NCBI RefSeq assembly: GCF_917563885.1
Contig: NZ_CAKJTG010000033.1
Location: 1 to 36,893 of the forward strand
Origin: Pseudoneobacillus rhizosphaerae
GTDB lineage: Bacteria; Bacillota; Bacilli; Bacillales; Cytobacillaceae
Reading direction: 5' to 3'
DNA: 36,893 nucleotides
Numbering within the stretch: the stretch's first letter is position 1; every line of letters starts with the position of its first letter. Made by a program: the position numbers and the translations under genes. The notes beneath the pieces were generated by a model, which saw only the letters and a list, made by a program, of their open reading frames with translations, was not told where the DNA came from and made no database searches. Below are positions 8,196-17,214 of this stretch, piece after piece.

Positions 8196-8648
8196 ATGGA
8201 CATAAAATTTGATCGGATTGCAGCTACTATGTTCCTTGTCGTAGGTGTTCTATTCATCATTGGGAGTACGCATCTTTCAAGCTCATCATATGGAAGTAAA
8301 GTGGGGCCCAATATTTTCCCACTTTTCCTTGGGTCAATATTAGCTTTATTAAGTATTCGTTTGTTTTATGAAAGCTTCCAAAGTAAAAGGCAAGAAGGAA
8401 GTAAGGAAAAATTACAGTATAAACCTTTTTTAATTATTTTTGCTGCAACATTGCTGTACATTTTAACACTAGAAACGTTTGGTTATATCATAACGACTTT
8501 TGTTTTTTTATTTGTTTGCTTTCAAACGATGGAGCGAACAAAAATATTAACGTCTCTAATCGTGTCTGCTTGTTTTTCAGTTGCGGTATATTACCTGTAT
8601 GTGAATGTGTTAAAAGGAACACTACCGAGCTGGCCAATTTGGCTATAG
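8196..8648 (+). CDS. tctB: Tripartite tricarboxylate transporter small membrane subunit TctB
   Basis: This 150-residue integral membrane protein is predicted to have four membrane spans (about residues 8-27, 40-54, 73-97 and 111-130). The opening region, a hydrophobic span followed by SYGSKVGPNIFPLFLGSILALLS, is the TctB-family hallmark. An RBS (AGGGGGATG) lies before the ATG. It forms the small subunit that associates with TctA in the membrane. It is followed by tctA after 25 bases. Confidence 0.88.
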   Translation: MDIKFDRIAATMFLVVGVLFIIGSTHLSSSSYGSKVGPNIFPLFLGSILALLSIRLFYESFQSKRQEGSKEKLQYKPFLIIFAATLLYILTLETFGYIITTFVFLFVCFQTMERTKILTSLIVSACFSVAVYYLYVNVLKGTLPSWPIWL

Positions 8649-8673
8649 TTCGAGGAAGGGAGGATGAAAATAA

Positions 8674-10200
8674 ATGAGTATCATTGACTATTTAATTCAG
8701 GGGTTTGGAACAGCCCTTCTTTGGTATAATTTACTTTTTGCTTTTGTTGGGGTATTAATTGGAACAGCTGTTGGAGTTTTACCGGGAATTGGGCCGATGA
8801 GCGGGGTGGCCTTATTAATTCCAGTGACTGCTTCGATTACAGGGGGGCTACCACCCGAACAGGCAGCAACTAGTGCCATTATTCTATTAGCTGGAGTTTA
8901 TTATGGAGCCATGTATGGAGGCTCGACTACTTCGATTCTATTAAATACACCTGGGGAATCCTCTTCTGTAGTGACAACATTAGATGGCTATCAAATGGCG
9001 AAAAAAGGGAGAGCAGGGAGTGCTCTGTCAATCGCTGCCATTGGATCCTTTGTAGCAGGAATCGTGACGTTAATTGCCTTGATTTTGTTAGCTAAACCGC
9101 TGTCAAATATAGCCATCAAATTTGGACCAGCTGAATATTTTTCTTTAATGCTATTAGGTTTGGCAGCTGTTAGCGGGTTAGCAGGAAAATCAGTTACAAA
9201 AGCGTTAATTATGACGGTCTGTGGTTTATTGTTAGCAACAATTGGTATTGATAATGTATCAGGGATTGCTAGATTTACCTTTGAGGTTCCTTGGCTATAT
9301 CAAGGGATAGAGTTTTTAACCATTGCGGTTGGTTTATTTGCACTTGGTGAAGTATTTAAGACCATCCTTGAAAAAGATGAAGAAGAAACAGAGGTTGCAA
9401 GGATCAATAATCTCCTTCCGTCGAAGGAAGAATTAAAGGAGTCGGCAGCACCGATTGCTCGCGGCTCTATTTTAGGGTTTTTTATTGGAATATTACCAGG
9501 GGCAGGTGCTACACTAGCTTCCTTCTTTTCTTATATTTTAGAAAAAAAGATATCAAAAAACCCAGAGAAGTTTGGTACAGGTGCCATTGCTGGTGTTGCG
9601 GCACCAGAATCGGCTAATAATGCGGCTTCTGGTGGAGCAATGATTCCACTATTAACTTTAGGAATTCCGGGTTCTGGAACAACAGCTATCTTAATGGGTG
9701 CTTTAATGATGTATAATGTGCAGCCTGGCCCATTATTATTTGAAGATCATCCACAGGTGGCTTGGGGTTTAATCGCAAGTATGTTTATTGGAAATGTTAT
9801 GCTACTTGTTTTGAATTTACCTCTAGTGAAGGTTTTCGCTAAAATCATTCAAACACCAAAGCAATTTTTAATACCGATGATTATTGCGATATCGATATTT
9901 GGGGTTTACGCGGTGCAAGTTTCAACGAATGATCTATTGTTATTGCTTGCATGTGGGCTATTAGGATATTTTTTAAGTAAAAATGATTATCCAATCGCGC
10001 CACTCGTACTAGGTCTGGTGCTAGGACCGATGATCGAGAATAATCTCCGTAGAGCCTTAACGATTTCAAATGGGGATTATAGTTTATTTTTTACCCGACC
10101 GATTTCACTTGCTTTTCTTATTTTGACTTTTTTATGGTTAATGATTCCGGTTTTGATGAAGATGAGAGGGAAGCAAGTGGTTATCAATGTGGAGGGATAG
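8674..10200 (+). CDS. tctA: Tripartite tricarboxylate transporter large permease TctA
   Basis: This is the main permease of the TTT family: 508 residues with about 12 hydrophobic spans. Family motifs seen are GVLIGTAVGVLPGIGPMSGVALLIP near the N-terminus, the segment MYGGSTTSILLNTPGESSSVVTTLDG near 84-109, and its inverted repeat counterpart GFFIGILPGAGATLASFFSY with GIPGSGTTAILMGAL in the second half. Transport is secondary and ion-coupled in characterised members. The gene ends 24 bases before a strong terminator. Confidence 0.94.
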   Translation: MSIIDYLIQGFGTALLWYNLLFAFVGVLIGTAVGVLPGIGPMSGVALLIPVTASITGGLPPEQAATSAIILLAGVYYGAMYGGSTTSILLNTPGESSSVVTTLDGYQMAKKGRAGSALSIAAIGSFVAGIVTLIALILLAKPLSNIAIKFGPAEYFSLMLLGLAAVSGLAGKSVTKALIMTVCGLLLATIGIDNVSGIARFTFEVPWLYQGIEFLTIAVGLFALGEVFKTILEKDEEETEVARINNLLPSKEELKESAAPIARGSILGFFIGILPGAGATLASFFSYILEKKISKNPEKFGTGAIAGVAAPESANNAASGGAMIPLLTLGIPGSGTTAILMGALMMYNVQPGPLLFEDHPQVAWGLIASMFIGNVMLLVLNLPLVKVFAKIIQTPKQFLIPMIIAISIFGVYAVQVSTNDLLLLLACGLLGYFLSKNDYPIAPLVLGLVLGPMIENNLRRALTISNGDYSLFFTRPISLAFLILTFLWLMIPVLMKMRGKQVVINVEG

Positions 10201-10223
10201 AAGTCGCAATTTTTGATTTTTTT

Positions 10224-10254
10224 AAAAAAACTCCTTTTTATAAGGAGTTTTTTT
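10224..10254 (+). terminator. Terminator of tctCBA
   Basis: AAAAAAACTCCTT-TTTAT-AAGGAGTTTTTTT forms a 13-bp stem ending in a T-run. It separates tctA from the sensor kinase gene, which must be read by read-through or from a promoter not recognised here. Confidence 0.87.
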
Positions 10255-10284
10255 CTATATGATGAGGGTGAGGTGTTTACTTGC

Positions 10285-11871
10285 ATGCGATTACATACAA
10301 AGTTAATGCTAGGAATGTTTGTATTAATTCTTCTAATGGGTGGGATTTTTAATGTTACCTATCAGAACATCATGGAATCCAATCTTAAACATGAAATAGG
10401 AATCAAGGCTTTATCGGTAGCTCAATCCGTTTCAAATATACCTGAAATTCAAGAGGCTTTTTATACAGAACATCCAACTACTATTATTCAGCCTATTGCT
10501 GAAAAAATTCGCCAGCAGGTGGATGCTGAATTTATCGTAATTGGAAATCGAAATGAAATAAGATATTCTCACCCCAATCCTAGGAGAATTGGGCAAAAAA
10601 TGGTTGGCGGAGATAACGATCGAGTCTTTAAAGGGGAATCGATTATTTCGGAATCTACCGGGACTTTGGGCCCCTCCCTTAGAGGGAAAGCTCCAATATT
10701 TAGTGATGGAAAAGTCATTGGGGTTGTTTCAGTCGGTTATTTACAAACAAATATTGAAAAGAATGTTTCGAAAATCGAGCGGAAAATCCTCATTGTTACC
10801 TTGTTAATATTAATTGGTGGAATACTAGCAGCTCTATTAATATCATTAAATATTAAACGGGCGATTTTTGGTCTTGAACCAAAGGAAATTGCCTGGATGT
10901 ACCAGGAAAAGCATGCCATTTTAGAATCCATTCATGAAGGAATTATTGCTATTGATACAAAGGGGAAAATAACTGTTGTAAATGAAACCGCACACAAGAT
11001 TTTAAACGTGCCAAACAGTACCATGCTCCGAGGAAAAAAAATTGATGAAGTCATTGAAAATACTCAACTTCTTGAAGTAGTTCATACAGGACAAGCTGAA
11101 TATGATCGCGAATTTAATATTTTTGGAGAGGCTTTCTTGACCAATCGTATTCCTATTTTAAATAATCGGGGAGAAATTATTGGGGCTGTTGCCAGCTTGC
11201 GAAATAAATCGGAGCTATATAAGCTTTTACAGGAATTATCGCATGTAAAATCCTATGCAGAAGGATTGCGAGCACAGACGCATGAATATTCCAACAGACT
11301 ATATACGGTTCTAGGATTAATTCAACTCGGATCCAATAAAGAAGCCATTGACTTTATTTCCAAAGAAGTGGATGTGGCACAAGGGTTTATCCAATTCCTA
11401 ATGCGAGAAATCCCAGACCCCATAATTGCAGGGTTTATTTTAGGAAAGGTTAGTTTAGCAAGTGAGCTGAAAATTGATTTTAAGGTAGATAGAGAAAGTA
11501 GCTTTAAGGATGTTCCATCCGACATTAACCGAGGTCAATTAATCACAATCATTGGAAACCTTATTAATAATGCATTTGAAGCGGTAAAGGACAATGATAA
11601 GAATGAGAAAAGGGTTGCTTTGTTTCTAACAGATTTGGGCAAGGAGTTAATTATTGAAGTGGAAGACAACGGAAAAGGAATAGACTCCACTAATCATGAA
11701 CGTATTTTCGAGCGGGGATTTACCACGAAAAGTAGCAATAATAATTCGGGGATTGGTCTTAGTTTAGTAGAGGAATTAATAATAGAATTAGGTGGAAATG
11801 TTACTTTTTCCTCCAAAGTTGGAGTGGGGACGATTTTTATGGTAGCGATACCAAAAAGTGGGGGAATATAA
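10285..11871 (+). CDS. CitA/DcuS-family di/tricarboxylate sensor histidine kinase
   Basis: Membrane sensor kinase. Domain order: TM1 at about residues 7-25; extracellular PAS-like sensor at 30-165 with RYSHPNPRRIGQKMVGGD, the carboxylate-binding region of this family; TM2 at 168-188; cytoplasmic PAS at 205-310; SpoB-type dimerisation helix with the phospho-acceptor His333 in RAQTHEYSNRL; HATPase at about 420-527 with NLINNAFEAV, DNGKGID and GIGLSLVEEL. ATG 10285 was chosen because the longer in-frame start at 10213 falls inside the tctA terminator. The regulator gene starts immediately after its stop. It probably senses the substrate of TctABC and controls that operon (inference). B. subtilis relatives are CitS, DctS and MalK. 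Confidence 0.9.
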   Translation: MRLHTKLMLGMFVLILLMGGIFNVTYQNIMESNLKHEIGIKALSVAQSVSNIPEIQEAFYTEHPTTIIQPIAEKIRQQVDAEFIVIGNRNEIRYSHPNPRRIGQKMVGGDNDRVFKGESIISESTGTLGPSLRGKAPIFSDGKVIGVVSVGYLQTNIEKNVSKIERKILIVTLLILIGGILAALLISLNIKRAIFGLEPKEIAWMYQEKHAILESIHEGIIAIDTKGKITVVNETAHKILNVPNSTMLRGKKIDEVIENTQLLEVVHTGQAEYDREFNIFGEAFLTNRIPILNNRGEIIGAVASLRNKSELYKLLQELSHVKSYAEGLRAQTHEYSNRLYTVLGLIQLGSNKEAIDFISKEVDVAQGFIQFLMREIPDPIIAGFILGKVSLASELKIDFKVDRESSFKDVPSDINRGQLITIIGNLINNAFEAVKDNDKNEKRVALFLTDLGKELIIEVEDNGKGIDSTNHERIFERGFTTKSSNNNSGIGLSLVEELIIELGGNVTFSSKVGVGTIFMVAIPKSGGI

Positions 11872-12588
11872 ATGAAGGATATCGAAGTTTTAATTGTTGA
11901 GGACGACCTCAGGATTGCTGAAATCCAGAAACGTTTTATTGAACAAATAAAGGGGTTCCAAACGATCGGAATTGCTACAAGTTATATAGAAGCAAGAAAT
12001 TATATTGAAGTATTACAACCTGACCTGATTTTGTTAGATGTCTATTTTCCTGATATGAATGGCTTTGATTTGCTTAAAGAAACAAAACAGGAAACGAAAC
12101 AAATGGATGTTATTATGATTACGGCAACAAAGGAAATCCATAAGGTACAAGAAGCGGTAAGTATTGGTGTCTTTGATTATATTATTAAACCTGTCGTTTT
12201 TGAGAGATTCAAGCAATCATTAACTCGCTACCAGGAATATTATCAAAGTCTCTTAAAGCTTGGGAAAGAAAATCTATATGTTACTCAACAACAAGTGGAC
12301 CAATTGTTGCGAAAAGAGATGGATGGGGAACTTAAAGATAAATCATACTTGCCTAAGGGAATTGACCCGCTTACCCTTGATAAGGTTCTCGAAGTGATGA
12401 ATAAGGTAGATGCTGGTTTAACTGCTGAATTTGTTGGGAAGGAAATCGGTGTGAGTAGAACGACCGCAAGACGGTATCTTGAGCATCTCATTTCTGAGGA
12501 AAAAGTCGATGCCGATTTAGCTTATGGAACAGTGGGACGACCAGAGCGGGTATATATCGTCAAAAGGGACTCAGCGATAAAAAAGTAA
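11872..12588 (+). CDS. CitT/DcuR-family response regulator
   Basis: Receiver domain at residues 3-120 with the acidic pair in VEDD (residues 9-12), phospho-acceptor Asp56 in LILLDVYFPDMNG, conserved Thr in MITAT and Lys in DYIIKPV. The C-terminal half carries the family HTH at about residues 185-218 (GLTAEFVGKEIGVSRTTARRYLEHL) and the closing TVGRPERVYIV block. TAA of the kinase is directly followed by this ATG, so the pair is co-translated. By family knowledge it activates carboxylate uptake genes; tctCBA is the obvious target. Confidence 0.9.
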   Translation: MKDIEVLIVEDDLRIAEIQKRFIEQIKGFQTIGIATSYIEARNYIEVLQPDLILLDVYFPDMNGFDLLKETKQETKQMDVIMITATKEIHKVQEAVSIGVFDYIIKPVVFERFKQSLTRYQEYYQSLLKLGKENLYVTQQQVDQLLRKEMDGELKDKSYLPKGIDPLTLDKVLEVMNKVDAGLTAEFVGKEIGVSRTTARRYLEHLISEEKVDADLAYGTVGRPERVYIVKRDSAIKK

Positions 12589-12637
12589 AAACTTAGAGCG
12601 GTGTGGGCTTTTAAGCGCACATCACTCTAAGTTTTTT
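12587..12637. terminator. Bidirectional terminator between the response regulator and ydiF
   Basis: AAAACTTAGAG pairs with CTCTAAGTTTT, extended inward by GTGTG with an imperfect CGCAC match. Runs of A and T on the two sides allow it to stop both converging transcripts. Confidence 0.85.
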
Positions 12638-14552
12638 ATTCAGCCAAATCCGCCCATTCTTCCATAAGGCTTTCTAATTCTGTTTTTGCTTGTTCATTTT
12701 TCATATTAATTTCAATGACTTTTTCATGATTTTGAAACACTACTGGATCACATAATTGAATTTCATATTGCTCGATGTTTTCTTCAAGCTGAGAAATTCT
12801 AGTTTCAATTTCCTCAAGCTTTCTTTTTCGTTGTCGTTCCTGCTTTTTGACTTCTTTATCTAGCTGAAATGAATTTTTATCGGGTGAAGAGCTGCTTGTA
12901 GGTTTCTCTTTTTGTTCAAGAGCTTTTAATTCAATGATTTCTTCTTTTTTCTCTACAAAGTAATCATAATCTCCTAAAAACTCTGTGCAACTATTCCTGC
13001 TTAATTCGAGAACCTTCGTAGCAATTCGATTGATAAAATACCGATCATGGGAAACAAAAAGGATTGTTCCAGGGTAATCAACTAGAGCATTCTCTAAAAC
13101 TTCCTTGCTATCTAAATCAAGATGGTTGGTAGGCTCATCAAGGATGAGGAAATTTGATTTTTGCATCATCAGCTTGGCTAAGGCAAGTCTCGCTTTTTCT
13201 CCACCTGAAAGAGTAGAAACAATTTTTAGAACATCTTCCCCAGAAAATAAGAAATTACCTAGAATTGTCCGTATTTCCTTTTCGGGTCTATTCGGATAGT
13301 CATCCCATAATTCATTCAGAACTCTTTTATTAGATGTTAATTCTGCTTGCTCTTGATCATAATAACCGATTGCTACATTAGAACCTAAGCGAAATCCGCC
13401 TGATAGTGGAGGAAGTTTATCAATAATGGTTTTCAATAAGGTAGATTTTCCAATACCATTGGGTCCAACTAGGGCAACACTTTCACCACGAGTCAATCGG
13501 AAGGAGAGATCCTTAGAAATCGCCTCATTTTGATAACCGATAGATAGGCTATCTAGATGAAGGACTTCATTGCCGCTTTGTCGTTCAATTTCAAAGCTAA
13601 AGGTTGCTGATTTTTCATTGCCTTTAGGTCGGTCTAGTCGTTCAATCTTATCAAGCTTCTTTCGTCTCGACTGTGCCCTTTTCGTTGTCGAAGCACGAGC
13701 AAGGTTTTTTTGTACAAAATCCTCGAGCTTGGCAATTTCATCCTGTTGTTTTTCAAAAAGCTTCATTTCACGTTCGTATTGTTCAGCCTTTTGGTCAAGG
13801 TAAGCACTATAGTTCCCGAGAAACTTTTGAATTTGCTTACGAGACATTTCATAGACCTGTTTGACAACTTTATCTAGGAAATAGCGATCATGGGAAACAA
13901 TTAAGATTGCACCATCATACGTTTGTAAATATTGTTCAAGCCAAGATAGTGTTTCGATATCTAAATGGTTGGTAGGCTCGTCCAGTATTAAAATATCCGG
14001 TTTCGTTAAGAGCAATTTACCTAGTGCTAAGCGTGTTTTTTGACCTCCACTTAACGTAGCAATTTTTGTGGAATGGTCAAAGGATTGAAAGTTTAGACCA
14101 TGAAGAACGGAGCGAATATCTGCTTCATACTGGTATCCACCAGAGTCCTTAAATTGGACCTGTAGGAGATCATATTCTTTTAAAACACGTTCATATTGGA
14201 CAGTATCATCCAGAACAGCTGGGCTAGACATTTTTTGTTCTAGCAGCCTTAATTCTTTTTCCATCTTTTGCAAGTGAGTAAAGACTGTCAGCATTTCTTC
14301 CCAGATGGATAGCTCAGATTCTAAACCCGTGTTTTGGGCAAGATAGCCTATTGTGACCTCTTTAGGCTTAATAATATCACCAGAGTCATGGCTCATTTGG
14401 CCAGAGATGATTTTTAGTAGGGTAGATTTACCTGCCCCGTTTCGACCAACGAGTGCAATGCGGTCCCTAGTTTGAATTTCAAGCTTAATATTCGATAAAA
14501 TAATATCAGCACCAAAATATTTTGATAGTTGATTAACTTGTAATAAAATCAT
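12636..14552 (-). CDS. ydiF: ABC-F family ATPase YdiF
   Basis: This soluble tandem ABC protein of the ABC-F type has no membrane spans. First domain: Walker A GRNGAGKST near residues 36-44, signature LSGGQKTRLALGK and Walker B LILDEPTNHLD. A linker rich in charged residues (about 240-310) precedes the second domain: GPNGIGKST, LSGGEKARLALAK and FLILDEPTNHLD. The C-terminal about 90 residues form a coiled coil (KEVKKQERQRKRKLEEIE). ATG 14552 was chosen because GAGGTGA precedes it; a longer in-frame start at 14579 lacks a ribosome site. ABC-F proteins act on the ribosome E-site; the specific role of YdiF is not established. In B. subtilis it directly follows tsaD. Confidence 0.93.
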   Translation of the reverse strand: MILLQVNQLSKYFGADIILSNIKLEIQTRDRIALVGRNGAGKSTLLKIISGQMSHDSGDIIKPKEVTIGYLAQNTGLESELSIWEEMLTVFTHLQKMEKELRLLEQKMSSPAVLDDTVQYERVLKEYDLLQVQFKDSGGYQYEADIRSVLHGLNFQSFDHSTKIATLSGGQKTRLALGKLLLTKPDILILDEPTNHLDIETLSWLEQYLQTYDGAILIVSHDRYFLDKVVKQVYEMSRKQIQKFLGNYSAYLDQKAEQYEREMKLFEKQQDEIAKLEDFVQKNLARASTTKRAQSRRKKLDKIERLDRPKGNEKSATFSFEIERQSGNEVLHLDSLSIGYQNEAISKDLSFRLTRGESVALVGPNGIGKSTLLKTIIDKLPPLSGGFRLGSNVAIGYYDQEQAELTSNKRVLNELWDDYPNRPEKEIRTILGNFLFSGEDVLKIVSTLSGGEKARLALAKLMMQKSNFLILDEPTNHLDLDSKEVLENALVDYPGTILFVSHDRYFINRIATKVLELSRNSCTEFLGDYDYFVEKKEEIIELKALEQKEKPTSSSSPDKNSFQLDKEVKKQERQRKRKLEEIETRISQLEENIEQYEIQLCDPVVFQNHEKVIEINMKNEQAKTELESLMEEWADLAE

Positions 14553-14688
14553 ATTTCTCACCTCAATTACATAAAACAAGTGTATCGTAATCTATGGTTA
14601 TCGGCAATAATGTATATGTGAATTAACATTCAATCTATAATTACAGATGGATAAAAATAGTGTATGATATTCGAAGGAGGGAGTTCGC

Positions 14689-15183
14689 ATGTCAGAATTT
14701 ACACATTTCAATGAAGAAGGTCGAGCGAAGATGGTGGATGTAAGTGACAAGCCAGAAACAGTGAGAACCGCACTTGCACAGTCCAGTATTCGATTAAATA
14801 AAGAAATATATGAGAAAATTACGAATCAAACGATGAAAAAGGGAGACGTTTTGGCTGTCGCGCAAGTTGCCGCCGTCATGGCCAGTAAAAAAACATGGGA
14901 CATTATTCCTATGTGTCACCCCATTCCGCTAACAGGGATAGACTTATCCTTTTCATGGGAACCAAAAGAAGAAGATTATATTTTACATATATATTCCACA
15001 GTCAAAACAAAAGGAAATACGGGAGTGGAAATGGAAGCGTTAACAGCAGCATCTGTTTGTGCTCTAACTGTTTATGATATGTGTAAGGCGGTAGACAAAG
15101 GTATGATTATAGGACCAACATACCTTGTAGAAAAAACAGGTGGAAAAAATGGGGATTTCAAGCGAATCGGAGAAGTAGAGTAG
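14689..15183 (+). CDS. moaC: Cyclic pyranopterin monophosphate synthase MoaC
   Basis: MoaC performs the second step of molybdenum cofactor synthesis, converting the MoaA product to cyclic pyranopterin monophosphate. Signatures: [14 protein letters not shown] at residues 15-28, [11 protein letters not shown] near 75-85, the core [29 protein letters not shown] near 106-134 and a C-terminal [11 protein letters not shown]. Its length of 164 residues is standard. An excellent RBS (GAAGGAGG) lies 8 bases before the ATG. It stands alone between ydiF and rex as in B. subtilis (ydiG). Confidence 0.95.
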   Translation: MSEFTHFNEEGRAKMVDVSDKPETVRTALAQSSIRLNKEIYEKITNQTMKKGDVLAVAQVAAVMASKKTWDIIPMCHPIPLTGIDLSFSWEPKEEDYILHIYSTVKTKGNTGVEMEALTAASVCALTVYDMCKAVDKGMIIGPTYLVEKTGGKNGDFKRIGEVE

Positions 15184-15226
15184 AAAGAATAGGATAAATA
15201 AGTCAAGGTAGGGGATGGGATGGCTC

Positions 15227-15937
15227 ATGAGTAATGAAACGTTGAAAATTCCACAAGCAACGGCTAAAAGACTGCCATTATATTATCGTTTTTTAAAAAA
15301 TTTGCATTCTTCAGGGAAGCAACGTGTTTCATCTGCTGAACTAAGTGAAGCGGTAAAGGTAGACTCTGCCACAATACGGAGAGATTTTTCTTACTTTGGT
15401 GCTCTAGGGAAAAAAGGCTACGGTTATAATGTAAACTATTTATTAACGTTTTTTCGAAAGACATTAGATCAAGATGAGCTTACAAAAGTAGCTTTAATTG
15501 GAGTAGGAAACTTAGGTACAGCCTTTTTGAATTATAATTTTTTAAAAAACAATAATACAAAAATTGAAATTGCCTTTGATGTGGATGCATCAAAAGTTGG
15601 AACCTACATTGGAGATGTCATGATCTACCATATGGATGATGTTGAAGCGAAAATTGTTGAGTCTGGTGTACAGGTAGCTATTTTGACTGTACCAGCCCCA
15701 GTTGCCCAGAATATTACAGATAAGCTTGTGCGGGCGAATGTAAAAGGGATATTAAATTTTACACCTGCACGGTTAAACGTTCCAAGCTCCATTCGGGTTC
15801 ATCATATTGATTTAGCCGTTGAGCTACAATCATTAATCTATTTCTTAAAGCATTATTCAACGGAGGAAACGGAAATAGAAATAGAACCAGAAATAGAACC
15901 AGAAATAGAACCAGAAATAGAACCAGAAATAGAATAA
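15227..15937 (+). CDS. rex: Redox-sensing transcriptional repressor Rex
   Basis: Rex represses fermentation and anaerobic respiration genes and dissociates when NADH binds. The winged HTH (residues about 6-75) carries [20 protein letters not shown] and [20 protein letters not shown]. The Rossmann domain starts at [18 protein letters not shown]. The C-terminal helix [20 protein letters not shown] contributes to the domain-swapped dimer. The start at ATG 15227 matches B. subtilis Rex; an in-frame ATG at 15215 is too close to the Shine-Dalgarno. Unusual: after the normal end the protein gains about 20 residues of E-I-E-P repeats. No effect on the DNA- or NADH-binding parts is visible. Confidence 0.95.
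   Translation: MSNETLKIPQATAKRLPLYYRFLKNLHSSGKQRVSSAELSEAVKVDSATIRRDFSYFGALGKKGYGYNVNYLLTFFRKTLDQDELTKVALIGVGNLGTAFLNYNFLKNNNTKIEIAFDVDASKVGTYIGDVMIYHMDDVEAKIVESGVQVAILTVPAPVAQNITDKLVRANVKGILNFTPARLNVPSSIRVHHIDLAVELQSLIYFLKHYSTEETEIEIEPEIEPEIEPEIEPEIE
15872..15936 (+). repeat. 12-bp tandem repeat in the 3' end of rex
   Basis: The unit GAAATAGAACCA is repeated about four times in frame and partly extended at both ends. It encodes E-I-E-P copies. The 12-bp unit keeps the frame, so copy-number change by slippage would alter tail length without frameshift. Confidence 0.9.
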
Positions 15938-15940
15938 AGA

Positions 15941-15972
15941 AAATGAGTCCAAAATACTGGACTCATTTTTTT
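15941..15972. terminator. Terminator of rex, also usable by ydiK
   Basis: AAATGAGTCCA-AAATAC-TGGACTCATTT followed by TTTT. The minus-strand ydiK stop codon (15963-15965) lies inside the hairpin, so the two converging genes share it. Confidence 0.88.
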
Positions 15973-16169
15973 GTGTTGTTCGTTTTTTTCATTTTATAGT
16001 GAATAGCAATCATTTTAAGGCCTGAACCCAAGTCAAAGGTAGCCAAAATTATTAATAGATAAGAGAAAAATCCCCATCCGTCCTCTTGTACATTTTTGAT
16101 GGCGAAATAGGTAAATAGGACAGCTAATATTAAATATAGGAAGCCGGAAACTAATGGTGTTTGTCTCAT
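15963..16169 (-). CDS. ydiK: YdiK-like small membrane protein
   Basis: This 68-residue protein has two predicted membrane spans (about residues 8-25 and 35-57) and a basic tail (HYKMKKTNNTKK). Position after rex and before a CPBP protein gene, plus the motif GWGFFSYLLIILATFDLGSGLKMI, matches B. subtilis YdiK. ATG 16169 is preceded by GGAGGAT; the longer TTG start at 16181 would place that site inside the gene. The function is unknown. Transcription is opposite to rex. Confidence 0.8.
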   Translation of the reverse strand: MRQTPLVSGFLYLILAVLFTYFAIKNVQEDGWGFFSYLLIILATFDLGSGLKMIAIHYKMKKTNNTKK

Positions 16170-16210
16170 TTTATCCTCCAATTAATTCAAAAAATACTCA
16201 TTAAGCTCCT

Positions 16211-16945
16211 TTAGATAAAAAAGTGAATGAAGCTTTGGATTTTTTCAGCATCTTGAATCATTTTTTCAATTTCATCCTTATACACCGATTGGATTAACAC
16301 TACAAATGTATTCATTGCCACATGAGCGAACATCGGAACCCAAATGCGGTTTGTTTTTACATATAGAAAGGCAAAGGTGAACCCCATTGCGGAGTATAAT
16401 AGAATATGCTCAGGCTCGAAATGGGCTAAAGCAAAGATAACTGAGCTGATTAAGGCTGATAGAAAAAAGTTGAACCGCTTATGTAGCGAACCAAAAATGA
16501 TCTTTCGAAAGATGATTTCTTCCAAAATGGGACCTAGAACTGAACTAACAAAGATGACAGCAGGAAAGGTTTCAATAATCCTCATGATTTGTTGCGTGTT
16601 TTCTGAGCCCATTTTAATTCCAAGCATACTTTCAATACTTGCAGCAATAGACTGTGAAATTAACGCAAGGAATATACCGGCAATTGCCCATAGGAAGGAT
16701 TTTTCTAGGGATAAGCCGTTTCTAGCATTCATGGCTACTCGCATTTCTTTTCTTAATATGAAAAGAACGATAATCGTGGCGATGGTAAAGCTAATAACGA
16801 GCCAGTATGAGGCATATGTCATGTCTGACTTACCAATTTCTCTTCCAAGTAAGGCATCTATAATGGCAAAAAAGCCACCCACTAAAGCCCCGGATAATTG
16901 CATAGCAATATATACGATAATGATAATCCAATATTCTTTTTTCAA
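16211..16945 (-). CDS. ydiL: CPBP-family (CAAX-like) membrane protein YdiL
   Basis: This integral membrane protein has about seven hydrophobic segments and the three CPBP/Abi motifs: EEIIFRKIIFGSL (EExxxR), FALAHFEPEH (FxxxH) and AHVAMNTFVV (HxxxN/B). These form the glutamic-type intramembrane protease site of the Rce1/CPBP family. TTG 16945 was chosen: AAGGAG lies upstream and the sequence then begins LKKEYWIIII like B. subtilis YdiL. A TTG at 16984 gives a longer form without a ribosome site. Substrate unknown; some CPBP proteins give immunity to self-made bacteriocins, but none is encoded here. Confidence 0.85.
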   Translation of the reverse strand: MKKEYWIIIIVYIAMQLSGALVGGFFAIIDALLGREIGKSDMTYASYWLVISFTIATIIVLFILRKEMRVAMNARNGLSLEKSFLWAIAGIFLALISQSIAASIESMLGIKMGSENTQQIMRIIETFPAVIFVSSVLGPILEEIIFRKIIFGSLHKRFNFFLSALISSVIFALAHFEPEHILLYSAMGFTFAFLYVKTNRIWVPMFAHVAMNTFVVLIQSVYKDEIEKMIQDAEKIQSFIHFFI

Positions 16946-17214
16946 CCCGTTTTTTCTCCTTTTAATAAGGCCGTCCTTCTCCAATGTAATGATTAGCCTT
17001 TAATAAACATCTCTATATACATTTTACTCATAAAAAGTCGATTGTATCAATTAGAACCACTCGACTAAATATCACATAAACAGAATAAAATGAAAAAGGC
17101 TTGCTTATAATGATAGAGTTGTGCGATTTTATCGACAAACTTGTCTAAATTAGTCGAGATAAAATTGTAAAAATTTTATTCGTGATACTTGCAAAAGAAA
17201 GCAAGATTCATTAA

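Noticed and set aside
10213-10284. Longer start for the sensor kinase.
   Set aside because: It would begin inside the tctA terminator; ATG 10285 gives the normal family N-terminus.
3605-12588. Prophage or ICE origin of the psu-tct block.
   Set aside because: No integrase, repeats or phage genes are seen at either edge.
14663-14668. TATGAT as a moaC -10 element.
   Set aside because: Transcription would start within the Shine-Dalgarno, and the -35 match is poor.
16211-16984. A plus-strand 219-codon frame across ydiL (16344-17003).
   Set aside because: It is antisense to a clear membrane protein with CPBP motifs and has no ribosome site or recognisable domain.
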